In this document: piece after piece, positions 1 to 11,054 of the stretch | Layout: each line of letters opens with the position of its first letter | Position numbering within the stretch: position 1 is the stretch's first letter | From: Podospora bellae-mahoneyi | Lineage: Eukaryota > Ascomycota > Sordariomycetes > Sordariales > Podosporaceae | DNA: 64,000 nucleotides | Assembly (NCBI RefSeq): GCF_035222275.1 | Contig: NW_026946359.1 | Coordinates: forward strand, 5,208,001-5,272,000 | Direction of reading: 5' to 3' | The notes under the pieces: generated by a model | What the model saw: only the letters and a program-made list of their open reading frames with translations | The model's database searches: none | What the model was told of the DNA's origin: nothing | Made by a program: the position numbers and the translations under genes

Positions 1-1771
1 CCGCGCGAAGGTGGCGGGACTCACCGTGTCCTTGAACCTTCTTCTCGATGTCACGGCTGTGTAAGTAAATCAGAGAAAGCTCAACTCCCGGACTAATCTG
101 ATGAGCTATAGACGCCTCATACAACAAAGCCAGGAGGCAACGGCCAAACGAATTGACGATGCCGAGAAAAACACAACCAAGGTAGTTCAAAAATTTGGAC
201 AGTCGATCGAAAAGTCTTTCAGATTCATCGGTTCACGCATCATGTCGAAACTCGACTTCCTGTCTTCGATAGGGATGGATCTGAAAGACTCGGCATTTCA
301 GATTGTCACCTTGATGTTCACTATGTCGAGAGACCTGACCAGCATGGGGGCAGTTCTCTTGAGGCTTGAGAGAGGTGTCGACAACGGCGAGCACTTTGTG
401 CTTGAAGACGCGACAGGACGCACACTCCCCATCCACCTCAAGACTATCACATCATGGGAGACATTCGAGTTCATCTTGGATGATCGGTTCAAGGGGAGGA
501 AAGGGGAGCGCAGAATTCGACGGAAGCTGTACTCGCTGCACGAGAGTGCCAGTCATCAGGAAATCGATCGATCGGCCATATTTGAAGATGCCTTCGTGCC
601 CTATCAAAAGGTTGACATGAGCATAGTCTGCAGAGCTCTAGAGGTTCCGCAAGCTGATAGCTCAGGTGATACGGGGCTTTCGAGTTGTCCTTGGTGTCGT
701 ACCACTTCACCGGGCAAACTGGGAGCTCGTGTGCAATGTCCAACTTGCAAAAAGAAGTTCACTCGGGTGGTAATCGAACTAGATGACGATCTTGCTGCGC
801 CCATGGCCCCTGTCACAGATCACACCGTGAAACCCACTGGAAAACCTGGTCCGAATGGGGAGGAATGCAGCGAGTGCCATCAACCAAAAACACCCAGCGG
901 TAATGACCAGAGAAGAAAGCATCCAGTCGATCTGGAATCAGACTCTGATGAAGAAAATGTTACTGGCTTCGCCCACATTATTCTCCAGACCAAGAAAATG
1001 CGAGCCATCAAACTCAAGGAACCCGCGATTGTACCGCTTCAGGTGGCAAGCGACCCAAAAAATCTAGACGTTGCTGGAATGCAGCACCACACTGCACATG
1101 AGGAGCATTCTCTAGAGCAACCGGTTCGCAAATCAGCAGAGCAACAGCCAAAAACTTCAGGCAAGCCCCGACTACCGGCTCCGCGGGCCGCCACCATTGC
1201 AGACGCCGAGAAATATGGCATCCCTTCAGGATATTGGCTCAAAAACTGGGACCCCACCGAGGAGCCCATCCTCCTCCTGGGCTCGGTATTCGATGGTAAC
1301 TCGATCGGCAAGTGGATCTACGACTGGACTGTCTATGACAAGGGCCCGTCAGCACCGATTTCAGAGATGGCTGGTGAGATGTGGCTGCTTCTTATCAGAC
1401 TAACCGGCAGAATCAAGCGAAGTGAAGAGCTGGTAGACAGGATAGGGGACGAAGATGACAAGGAGGTTGTGGAAGAGTTTTTGGAGGCGGGTGACCGGTT
1501 GATGGTTAAGTTTCGCAAGCTTCTCAAGGCGTGTGAGAAGCCCATGTTGGAGACCAAAAAGGAAGGGAAGCTTGGGATGGAGGCGGGTGTTCAGTTTGTT
1601 AGGTGCATGTTTGGTCGGGAGTTTGAGCTGAAGAAGACGGAGAGGTGGATGACTTCGGTTAGGTTGTGGAATTTGAGGTTTGATGTGAATTGTGAGGAGG
1701 TGATTAGGAAACCTTGGATGCAAGTTGCGACTGCGCCAGAAATGGGTGGCGAGGTTGATGTGAAGAGCTAG
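1..1771 (+). CDS. Fungal ubiquitin-like-domain (ULD) protein with zinc ribbon, 5' partial
   Basis: The start lies left of the window. Visible exons are <1-60 and 112-1771, joined by a 51-nt intron at 61-111 (donor GTAAGT, branch-like CTAAT, acceptor TATAG). The frame is open through the left edge, so the Met at 101 inside the intron is not the start. The N-terminal part is helical (LIQQSQEATAKRIDDAEKN). It is followed by the conserved block HFVLEDATGRTLPIHL and VPYQKVDMSIVC, which I recognise as the fungal ubiquitin-like domain found beside NLR and SesA-type proteins. A CPWC...CPTC pair spaced like a zinc ribbon follows, then a long disordered middle and a charged C-terminal helical region. 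Role unknown; such proteins often sit with incompatibility genes, and a NACHT gene lies next door in convergent orientation. The last 300 nt of the coding strand are G/T-rich and C-poor. Confidence 0.75.
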
Positions 1772-2469
1772 GTGCTTACCGTGGTTTATTCATGTTGCAC
1801 AATGCCTATCTAAGCTACCTCATCTACGGTTAGGTGGTCACGGATAGGTCCAAAGTTTAAATTGGAAGTAAGACTTTGTATTGACGTTTATCGTGTGCGG
1901 TTGTGTGTATACTCGGTGGTCATCATGTCCAACGCATACATATCCAAGAAACAGCATTACACGTCTCTGATATCATGACTTTTGTGTATAACAGAAATGA
2001 ATTCGAGTACCACCCAACACCATGCTCAAAGGTTATCCAGCTAAATCAGAATGATGTAAACAAACAAGCGAAAGAAAAAAGAAAAAGAAAAAGAAGAAAA
2101 AGCCACGCCAGATAAGCTCGACAGTGGCCCTACCCGCTGTGGAAAGACCAAAAGACAAAGCTTGACCTAGGAAGAAACACCACTTTATCTACCTGTGGGA
2201 ACTCGTCGCCCGATTCCTCCTCAAACCAGGCAGCTTTGCAAGAGGCGCCAAAGGATACGAAGTGGGTCAAGTTGCCAGATGAGGTTTGCTGGACCACTGT
2301 CTGGATTTTTCAGGTTCGAGAAGAGCAATAGTGCTGAGTCAGTGTTAGCTTTGCTGAGAATTAGTAGTTTCGTGTGTGCTACCTACCGACAAGAAGCCTT
2401 GGGAGTGAGGCTGAGTTGGGTGACCAGGGCGTTGCTCGGAGTCGGTTGACGAAGTTGGTTAAGGAGATG
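1772..2469. other. Convergent intergenic region
   Basis: This 700-bp stretch lies between the stop of the ULD gene and the 3' end of the NLR-like gene. It holds a purine-rich A/G tract near 2066-2105 and probable 3' UTR sequence. I see no coding potential beyond short random ORFs. Confidence 0.5.
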
Positions 2470-5216
2470 TTATGAGCTTGTGTTGGAATCCAGGAGGGCC
2501 ATGATGTTGCTGGTGCGGTCCGTGGCGTAGCTTGCCGGTCGTGGGCAAGAGGTGAAGCTGTAGCTGCCTGTCTTTGATCCAGGATCTTGAGAACTGCCTC
2601 TCGGTCTTCCTTTTCTGGATGCCAACAGCAAACAGATCGAGTCCGTCCGGTGGCAAGAAAATCGTACTCTTGGGGGGTTTTTTCTCCCCTTTTCCATTTT
2701 CCGTTCTTGAGCCTCCATCGGCATCTGTGCCCTTTTGGTTTTCGCACGTGCAACTTTCACTATCGCAGGTGAGGAAGCTCCGGAGATTGACGAGGAGTCC
2801 GTCCATCTGTTTGGGACACGTCCCCACTCGCAAGCGGTCAGGTCTGATGTCCCAACGCTCAATCTCATATGAATGCTCTCCGCTAAAGAGCCTGACCATT
2901 CGGCCGCGTCGTTCCACTCCCAAGACGGTTCCGGAAGAGCATATTCCAAGCCGAGCCTGACCAGTTCCCACGCCAAGGCGTGCGGGAACTGGATGAAATG
3001 GTTTATTACGACTGCCCACATGATAACCTCAACGCCAGGGGTTCTGTGGTTCAGGTCAAGTCCCATGTCCATGAGTTGTTTCAATAGCCGTAACCTTTGT
3101 AAACCCGCTGAGCGGGAATCACGCATTCTTGTAAGATCTCTGTAGAAAAATGTTTTTGCGAGTATTTTAAATCTCGGAAGACTGTGATTTGCTACAATTA
3201 ATACTGCCAAACAAAAACCCTCCCGCCCGGTGAGGAGCTGGGGATAATTTGGCACTTTCCAGAGAACGTAATCGGGGATGCCGTAGTCGGAGGCCATGTA
3301 GAGAGGCCAAAAGAATAGAACTGAAGTGTCGCCCCTTTCCCATACGCTTTTGGCTCTGTCATGTTCGCACTGGTACCTTTTGAGTAACTCTGTGTCAATC
3401 GCGTCCGCATAGGTGAAATAAGTTGGAGTAGCTTCCGTTAATACCTTCAGGGACGAAACCAAACCCGCAACGACACAGAGCGTCACATCGTCACACAAAC
3501 GGTACGAGCCGAACTCGACAGCTCTTCTTAGGGTGTCTAAATAGGCTGCAAGAGCATTGAAGTGACCATTGCTGTCGAGAAGGTGCTGATAGGCAGCGGA
3601 ACCAGGCTGAAGGAACTCGACAAGAAACTCGGGGATGGAACGGTGAATGAAGTAGAAGTAACCGTGTGGAAAGCCTTCGAAACTAACTGTAAGGAGATTC
3701 CGAGAACGGGCTAACAACTGTGCCGCAGACCTCGAAAGTCGCTGTTCCATCTCTTCGTCGCCTATCAATCCGGACGTTGGATGCCCTTGCTGGAGCTTTG
3801 CATATACTCGTCCAAGAATGAAAACTGAGGCAATGACCAAAGAGAAACCTGCCAGCTTGAAAATTCGTATATTCCTAGAGCCGCCGTTAGTCTTGCAGCT
3901 ACCAGCGCATAAGCCAGAGTGCAGCAAGACTCGCTCAGCTGTGACTCCGGGATCGAAGTGAGGGTGATTGTGAAGAGATCGTGAAATTTTCGTGGCAGCA
4001 AGTCCACCTTCTTGCTGATATTATCCAGTGACTCATGGCATTCCAATGACTCGACCACATCCGGGATGGCCAAAATGACCCAAAGGAAGACGCCTTCGGA
4101 CTTGCGCGCTAGTTCACGTATGAGGCGATCACAGTCCGCAGGCTGTTTGTCTCGAAGGCCTTGGAAGTTCGGGTTTGCAAACAGTCCTTGTTTAATGACT
4201 GCCAAAATGTCCGCCGCATTGAGCTCGTGTAGCCGGAATCTCTGCTGAGCGCGAAAGCGTTCCATGAAGACTCGGTCTTCTCTGCTTGAAACGCAGAGTT
4301 CCAGGCAGCCTCTGGAACTGTCAACCCACTCCATAATAGCGTCCAGGAGCTCGTGATGTGACTGATGATCATCCTCAAATTCGTCCAGACCGTCGATGAA
4401 AAGGGCAAGCCGTTGGTGACTGTAAACATCGGGACTACACAGCAGCTAGCTGATTTAATCCGTCCGAGATCTCCTTGTTGTCAATGGAAAGCGCCGGAGG
4501 CTGAATTCCGGGTTGTATTCCGAAGGGTCCCAATGCTGTGGAAAGATGGTTTCGAAGAATTCTGAGCACTGCTTCAGGATACTGTGTAGCAGGGCACGCT
4601 TCAGACCTGACAGACTTTTCTGTAAGGGAGTGCCTTGTCTCCAGAAGAAGAACTTTCCAAGCACCCACTTCCTGACATCGTCAACCCACCCTCCCAAATT
4701 CTCGTAGGTAGTCTCATGTTCGCAGAGAACTTTCATGAGCGTTGATTTTCCGGCCCCACGCTTTCCGGAAATGTGCAATACGCCATCGCCTTTTCCAAGC
4801 CACTCATCTACAACCTGAACTGCTTTCAACTTCGACTCGTGTTCTTGGAAGTCGCCTGAGGGTGTGACGTCCTGGCCATCAAGAATCCATGAGTAGGTGT
4901 TGTCGGCAGCCTTGGCGACTTCCTGGAATCGCTGATCAAGGACGTGAAACTGTAATGCAGATAAAACGTCGCGCTGGTTTGAAAGTTCTGTGGCCTTTTG
5001 GACAGTTTGTGCACAATCCTCCGAGGCGTTCTGAATGCGCCGGGTAGGGCGGCAGGTGATGACGCAAGCTGCATCAGGTTTCAACCTGGAAGTGGAACCC
5101 CCCCAAAGAGCAGACCCAACTACCATGCGGTTCGAGGCCGTCATCAGATACGAATGAGGTGAGTCACGGTGAGTCACTGACGAAATGGCGGCACAGTCAC
5201 GCCGATCTGTCCACAA
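2470..5216 (-). pseudogene. NACHT-type NLR (STAND NTPase) gene, reading frame disrupted
   Basis: Reading leftwards from 5216, the translation shows a short N-terminal helical region (RDVLSALQFHVLDQRFQEV), the classic Y-S-W-I-L lead-in, a Walker A P-loop (HISGKRGAGKST) near 4745, and a Walker B box (LALFIDGLDEFEDD) near 4390. It continues with the LCVSSRED sensor strand, the EGVFLWVILA winged-helix-type segment, and the FIHRSIPEFL box of the fungal NACHT C-terminal region. The order and motifs match fungal NACHT NLRs with nephrocystin-like P-loops. No recognisable effector domain precedes the NACHT and no WD40, ankyrin or TPR repeats follow. The parts lie in different frames, with about four frame changes that normal introns of 45 nt or more do not explain. 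I therefore call it a decaying pseudogene; sequencing errors are the alternative. The true start could be a Met downstream of 5216. Confidence 0.65.
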
Positions 5217-5306
5217 CCATCAGTATATTAACCAAGTCGAACCCCCCAGAATACACCACATCAAAGTATACTTGGACAGCAAAAAAAGAGAAGATGGGAA
5301 TCATAA

Positions 5307-5389
5307 CGCTGCGTGGCAGAGCGGGAATGCACCATGATCTACCTCGCGGTAGGCATTGGACTTCGCTGGTTCGATCCCAGCCGCAGCTA
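5307..5389 (+). other. tRNA-like sequence with A and B boxes, probably a relic
   Basis: It has an excellent A box (TGGCAGAGCGGG) and B box (GGTTCGATCCC). A perfect 5-bp T stem (GCTGG/CCAGC) is present, and 6 of 7 possible acceptor pairs form (CGCTGCG with CGCAGCT). The intervening 33 nt do not form a canonical anticodon arm. They fold instead into CTACC-TCGC-GGTAG flanked by AATGC/GCATT. I read this as a degenerate tRNA or tRNA-derived sequence upstream of the NLR-like gene, not a working tRNA. Confidence 0.35.
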
Positions 5390-5490
5390 AAACACCCTCT
5401 TGTTCTTTTATCTGTCCTCTAATTACCCTGCACATCTGAAGTCATTATCATACTACACATCAGCTCCTCAGATCTCAACAAACCTCTGTC

Positions 5491-6747
5491 CTACTTCGAC
5501 GACTGACCCCCAGCATCCAACGGAGGACCGGCAGTCTTTGGCGCCTGACAGGGAGAGTCCTCCTCCTTCACTCCATCCTTCTTTTTTCCATCCTGGTCAG
5601 AAGTCTCATCATCACCTTCAGAGCCCGCACTGCGGTACAGTGTGCGTCTTTTCTCAAGACGAAGCCGCAATCTCTCAATACTCTGCCCCAACCCTGATAT
5701 ATCACCGTCTAGCTCGTTCGGCACTTCCATGTCCCCAATCTCCCTTAGACTCTTTATAATTCGCTGCCCAGCCTCGCGAATAGGGCTCCCGGAGTATCGG
5801 AAAGGATCTTCAGACTTGGGAAGGCTCCCCTCTGTGTTGGCTGGAGGCCTGGAAGGAGTCGATGAACTTGTGAAGACAAAGGAAGGGCTATTCTCGTTAG
5901 GGCTAAGACTTGCGACTGAAGAGTGCGACATGTCTGCTGTGCTGGAGGTGCCGGGTGTTCTAGACTGATCATATTTGAAGGCCGCTGGGGCAGGTGTGCC
6001 TTTGTGTGGGTTGACTGTAGGCTTGTGGGAGCCAGGGGTCTGGAAAAGCTGGGTGAAGTCAAATAAAGGTGTAGACTTGCTGACTTCTGGCGATTTGGAC
6101 GGTGTTGCGCCTGGAACGGGGGTAGAAAAGTCCAGCTTTGGGGGCGTTTTTCCCGCTGGCGGTGATGCTGACTCGGTGGAGTTTAATCTAGGAGAACTGG
6201 CAGATGTTGACTGCTCTATCGTTTGTTCAACGATGGCCTCTTGCTTTAGTACCGTAAAGTCTTCCGGGTGGTCCTTGGGCATGACTTCCGTTGTTTCCTC
6301 CGATTCTGTGGAACTCAGGGGCGGCGACTGCGTTCGAGCGTGATGAGCCACGGAATCCGTGCTCAAAGATTCCTTTGGTGTAGTTCGCTCCGTCTTCTGA
6401 TATTGCGAACGAGCCTTCTTCAAAGCCGTCTTCCACTGCTCCACCAAGGTCTTTGCAGTTTCGTCGTCGCTGTGATATCGGCACAAGCATTCGTGGCTCA
6501 ACTCGCCGAGAAGTTTGGTCTCGAAATCGACATCGTGCGAACCAGACAGGCCGAGATCTTGGAGAATTCTCATGGTAGCCTCCCTTTTGGCCTGGCTGAG
6601 GACTCGTCGGCAGCGACGTTCTGCCCGAGTCCAGCCAAGACATGACCACGCTTGAACATCTGGATTCCACAGCTGGAGGAGTACGGATGGCTCCCATGGT
6701 GAAAGCGAACTAGGTGACTGTTGCGATAGGTCTATCAGATCGGCCAT
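5491..6747 (-). CDS. Fungal-specific Ser/Pro-rich protein of unknown function
   Basis: A single open frame of 418 codons from the ATG at 6747; no intron is needed. The first ~130 residues look folded: a WNPDVQAWSCLGWTRAERRC segment, then helical KREATMRILQDLGLS and a Cys/His patch. The rest is disordered and rich in Ser, Thr and Pro, with scattered SP/TP sites and a repeated TPxP pattern. A C-terminal helical stretch follows (PIREAGQRIIKSLREIGDME, then SIERLRLRLEKRRTL), which could be a short coiled coil. The tail is acidic and basic by turns. I do not recognise a family. The SP/TP density suggests phosphorylation and a regulatory role, but that is inference only. Confidence 0.6.
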   Translation of the reverse strand: MADLIDLSQQSPSSLSPWEPSVLLQLWNPDVQAWSCLGWTRAERRCRRVLSQAKREATMRILQDLGLSGSHDVDFETKLLGELSHECLCRYHSDDETAKTLVEQWKTALKKARSQYQKTERTTPKESLSTDSVAHHARTQSPPLSSTESEETTEVMPKDHPEDFTVLKQEAIVEQTIEQSTSASSPRLNSTESASPPAGKTPPKLDFSTPVPGATPSKSPEVSKSTPLFDFTQLFQTPGSHKPTVNPHKGTPAPAAFKYDQSRTPGTSSTADMSHSSVASLSPNENSPSFVFTSSSTPSRPPANTEGSLPKSEDPFRYSGSPIREAGQRIIKSLREIGDMEVPNELDGDISGLGQSIERLRLRLEKRRTLYRSAGSEGDDETSDQDGKKKDGVKEEDSPCQAPKTAGPPLDAGGQSSK

Positions 6748-7782
6748 TTCGAAGCTGGTTTCTCGTCACGACCAAGCATATCGAATGGAAGCGTTGCAAG
6801 ATCGGGAGCTGGACAAATCATTTTGTCAAGGAACATCAACACCACGTCATGAACAAGAAGGTGCCACAAAATAGACTTCGACTTGGGATCGGAGTTTCGT
6901 GTCGGGTGGAACGGTTTGAGTTTGGGACCTGCATCATGCTGCCCTACCAAGAACTCTGAGGTGTTGTCAGCTTCATCTCATACATCCCACATATCATGTC
7001 TTTCTCAAACCTCGACATGCTGGCCTGGCCATATTAACTGCCATGAAGTCGTCGCGATGGGGGAAGATACCCGGGCAAACCCAAGACCCTTGGTGCTGCT
7101 TGCAGTACGTAAGCGTGGCCAAGTAGATGCATGTGACGCTATCTTTGGGCGAATGGCAGCGCCCAAAGCGGAAGACACAAAATACAAGGGAGTCAAGGTT
7201 GCAGTGCCCCGCGAGGTTGTTGAAGCATGAGGCCTGAGCGGTGTGGGCCTGAGGGGCATGCGGGGGGTCGTAAGGGTCCTTCAGGGTTTCTTTCTTAGTG
7301 GATCTGAGGGTATCAACGGTCGTAATGGCACGGAGTCTTGACGAACCTCGTTGCATCTTGTGAAGCTCAATCCTGAAAGTGACGATAACATGGCTCGGGA
7401 GCCCAGTCTTGGTTAGCAGCAGTGGACACTCACTGTGAGAGAGCTTGGCGCCGGATGGCGAGAGCTCATCCCTGCTCGGGAGCCTGCTGCTCAGGTGTTT
7501 CTCCAATGGGACGGCGCCAACTGCGGGAGCGGTGGAGCTGTTAAGCGGGGGAGATTGGAGAAGCTGCTGCGGTTCGCCAAACTGGAACCCCCACCTGATT
7601 TCCAGCGATAGATCTGCCTGCCACTCACTTGAGTGAGGCGGCTTATAACCAGCCTTTGGGAGAGATAATAGGCTGTGGTGCCGGTGTTTCTTGTCACCAG
7701 GACTTTTTTCCTCGTTGTCATGCTCCGCTAAGAGGCGAGTGTTGACATGCAATATCGACTGCCTCGGTGAGGTGAAGTCCAT
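6748..7782. other. Divergent promoter region
   Basis: This 1.0-kb region separates the minus-strand protein starting at 6747 from the plus-strand MFS gene starting at 7783. It probably carries both promoters. A 262-codon minus-strand ORF covers most of it, but its translation has no protein-like features. I see no RNA gene here. Confidence 0.5.
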
Positions 7783-7853
7783 ATGGCTCCAATATCTACA
7801 CCGGGCAGCCGAGCCCAGAGCCCGGTCTCAGACCGCTCAGGCCATAGCCACCA

Positions 7854-7898
<45 letters not shown>

Positions 7899-10509
7899 CG
7901 ACGACGACGACCACGACGACCACGACGAGGACCCAGGTGCTTCTTCCGCGCGACTGGAACATGAGGACGGGGCCAAAGACAACGACGTGGTGGTCACGCC
8001 GAAAGTTGAATTTCATCAGACAGATGACCCTGCTCCGGACGGGTCTGGCAATGCGGGCATTGCCACCACCGATATACCCACTACAACACTGCCTTCACCA
8101 GCCATTCCCACATTAGACGACCTCCCAGGTTCCCTCTCCGCGCCGACATTTACCACATTTGTCTCACGAGATTCCCAAAGAACAACCACCGCTGGTCCAG
8201 CAAAAATGTTCTTTCTCGTTTCCCTGGCAAAATTTGCCGCTTTTACAGATGCCTTCCTCACGGGATTAGTATGACTTCAGTTTCACCGTCCAAAGCAAGA
8301 ATATCATCACTGACTTCAGGTCGCCAGCTTGTTCCGTTGGTTCCTACCATTATTGAAGAGAAGACAAATGTCCCATCAGCACAAAGTAAGCGGCACCAAG
8401 GAACACCCGTTGATGCTCACTTTGCTAACTTTGTCAACCAAAGTCCAAGTGTGGATTGCTGTGTTTCTCGCTGCAGCTGGCGGAACAGCCGCTGTGGTAT
8501 CCCGTAGGTCTTCTTGTCCTCACCACTTAGAGCGTGCCTGACTGTTGATAGCCTTGATGCCCTTCGTAACTCGGCAAGGGCCTTTGACCTGGGTCATTCT
8601 ACTTGCAGGACTCGCATTTGCTGGAGCCTCGTTTGCGCTGATTCAGACTGCAACCAGCCTCCAGATGCTGATTGCCGCTCGAGCTCTCCAGGGTGTTTCT
8701 TCCGCGGCAACGACTGGTGCATGTTCTGGCATGTTGGCAACAGCAGTTGCCATCAATGACCGGGCACCAACTTTGTCTTGGGTTTCACCTGCCTTCATTC
8801 AGGGACTGGCCTTGACCGGAGCACCTGCGCTCTCCGGTTTTCTCTACACGCAGCACAAGGGTCCAGAAGCCGTCTTCTACCTTGCGTATGCTCTCATCAC
8901 CTTCACCTTTTTGCTGACAATGATCGCTGCCATGATCACTCCCAAGATTGAACTCGGCCTTGCAGTCACCGACATCGACCACGGTGCAGAACCCACTTCC
9001 GCAACAGAAACTCGCGGCTACGGCACCATGAGTCCTGAACTCCATAGGGCCACGCCCGCTATTGCTAGCAGAATGCGTTCATCGAGATCGAGATCCCCAC
9101 ATTCGGTATCCTCCGTAATGTCGAGTAGAAGTAGCGCTTCTACTATCCTTTCAGAGCCATCCACCTGGAGCTTTCGCCTCTTGGTGGCTGTGTATGGCTA
9201 CTTTGTCCTCAGCCTCCTGACGACTGCGCTTGCCACCGTACTCCCTCTCCGAATAATGCAAAAATTTGGGTGGACAGAACTAGGGGCTGGGTTGATGTTT
9301 GTGTGGCTGTCAGCCCCTGCCGCGGTGGTTGGAGTTTTGGCCGGAGCCTTTACTGCTCGAATCCCTGGATCAGCCCGTTGGTTGACATCCATTGGGTTTT
9401 TGGCGTCGGTTCCTGGTATCTTGTCGCTTGTCTCGGCGACAGGACAGACCACGGAAGACAACCATGGTATTCTCACGAATCCATTACTGTTGACTCTCGC
9501 CGCCATATCTTTCGCCATAGGACTGTGCGGAGATCCATTGATCAAGGAGATTACGCACGTAGTGGGACCTACGGCAGTCAACGACCCGTCAAGTGCAGCC
9601 GCCCAGGCATCTAGTCTTCCAAATATCGCGGCTGCTTGGGGAGGCTTGGTCGGACCCCTATTTGCTGGCGCCATTACTTGGGTATGGGGGTTCCAGATCT
9701 TGGTTCAGTCTTTGGCACTTGTCGCCGCAACAACCGGTCTGCTGAGCGTCATATTTGTACAAGGCTGGCCTGGTAGTTCTGATGTTGATATGGGTCGGCA
9801 TCGCGCACAACCTGCAACAGATGAAGAAACAGCTCCTCTTCTGGTCAACGACCATCAGGTTGCCGAGTTCTATCCTGCTGGACGACCAGGTATTTTGAGC
9901 AAAGGCAAGAAGAACAGGCCTTTTGCCGAGACTCCAGGCTCTCCTAGCGGCCGCAAGAATCGCACCCACCGTCGGCACTTCAGTGTCGACAACTCCTCAA
10001 TTACAACGATAACTGGAGCAGGAAGTGTTGAGGCGACGGGCGGTCAAGTCCGCCAAGTCCGCTTTCAGGCCTCTCTGGAGGACAGTCCGGATGGGCTTGG
10101 GACGAATCAGCCACCCACAAGGGAAAACAGCAATCAATCCAATCCCGAACGTCGCTATGTCATGAGAGAGGCCCCTCACGCACCGACGACTGATCCTCTC
10201 TTGGCCGCGGGCAGTAGGTACGTCATTGACGAAGAGAGGTCAGTCGCTGCTGGTACCGAGAGACCGAAGCGCCATGTGGTGGTGTTCGCTGAGGGGACAG
10301 CGCCACCAGAGCTGCTGGCACGTCATCGGCACCACACCGTTGCGATCAATGCCTTGGACGGAACCACTCAAATCGTATCGAACAGCACCGATAGTAACCA
10401 TGCCGTCTCGGTGACAGAGGACAATGGGGAGGATGCCGAGTTTTCCGAAGCTACTTCGACGCGGTATGTGGTGGTTGTTGTGGACGAGGGTGAAGATGAG
10501 AGCAGGTGA
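7783..10509 (+). CDS. MFS transporter (DHA1-like), long disordered tails
   Basis: Four exons: 7783-8268, 8328-8385, 8444-8503 and 8552-10509; introns of 59, 58 and 48 nt keep the frame, giving 853 residues. The N-terminal ~145 residues are disordered, with an Asn-15 run and an Asp/His run. TM1 (KMFFLVSLAKFAAFTDAFLTG) is joined by splicing to VPLVPTIIEE. TM2 continues across intron 3 as AVFLAAAGGTAAVVSPLMPF. The later hydrophobic segments and the ARALQGVSSAATTGA segment fit a 12-TM MFS drug/proton antiporter. A Ser/Arg-rich loop lies between the two six-helix halves. The ~230-residue C-terminal tail carries an acidic dileucine (EETAPLL), which in fungi can direct vacuolar sorting. Substrate unknown. 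The three small splice joins lie inside TM1-TM2, which supports the model. Confidence 0.8.
7855..7899 (+). repeat. (AAC)15 microsatellite, in-frame poly-Asn
   Basis: An uninterrupted run of fifteen AAC codons in exon 1 of the MFS gene, followed directly by GAC-rich sequence encoding an Asp/His tract. Purity suggests length polymorphism. Confidence 0.95.
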
Positions 10510-11054
10510 TGAGGTGGAGAAGGGCAATAAAGTCAGTCGGATCGATGATGTGAGCGGCGTGTTTTTGTTGATATGACCCAAGGCACAATCCGATGCAATG
10601 TACATAACGAAGCCGGAATGATTAATTCGTATACCCCGGAGTTTAGGTTACCTATCCAGTCCATGTTTCCAGCCAACCAGGGCAACCAAACGTGACAACG
10701 CTGCGCGATTCGGGAAGCTCTGGGGTGCGGGGTCGGGTGAGAAAACCTACGGTTGTGGTTTTGTGGTTCCCTTCATGAGCTGGTTGACGAAATTAGGCCA
10801 AACAAGATATACGAGAATCGGCAAGCGCAAACGAAGCGTCGGGCTGGACTTAATGAGGTTTTACGTTTTGTGGTACTGGACAGCCGGCACTGTTCAAGCC
10901 TCTCTCCCCACAGCTGATAAAACGAGTCGTGGCAGCCATTTCCGATAGGGTGAGTTGAGAGCACCCCGACTGGACAGGCGGATCCTGCTGTCTTTTCACT
11001 GTGCGGACGACCGATCTGAAAGGCGGGTCCTGATCGTGGCAAGCACGCTGCGCT
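10510..11054. other. Intergenic region
   Basis: About 550 bp between two plus-strand genes: the MFS 3' UTR and the promoter and leader of the next gene. No ORF or RNA gene supported. Confidence 0.5.

Noticed and set aside
101-111. ATG at 101 as start of the ULD gene
   Set aside because: It lies inside a good intron (61-111), and the frame continues upstream to the window edge.
6994-7782. 262-codon minus-strand ORF
   Set aside because: Random-looking composition, no domain, sits exactly on the divergent promoter between two better genes.
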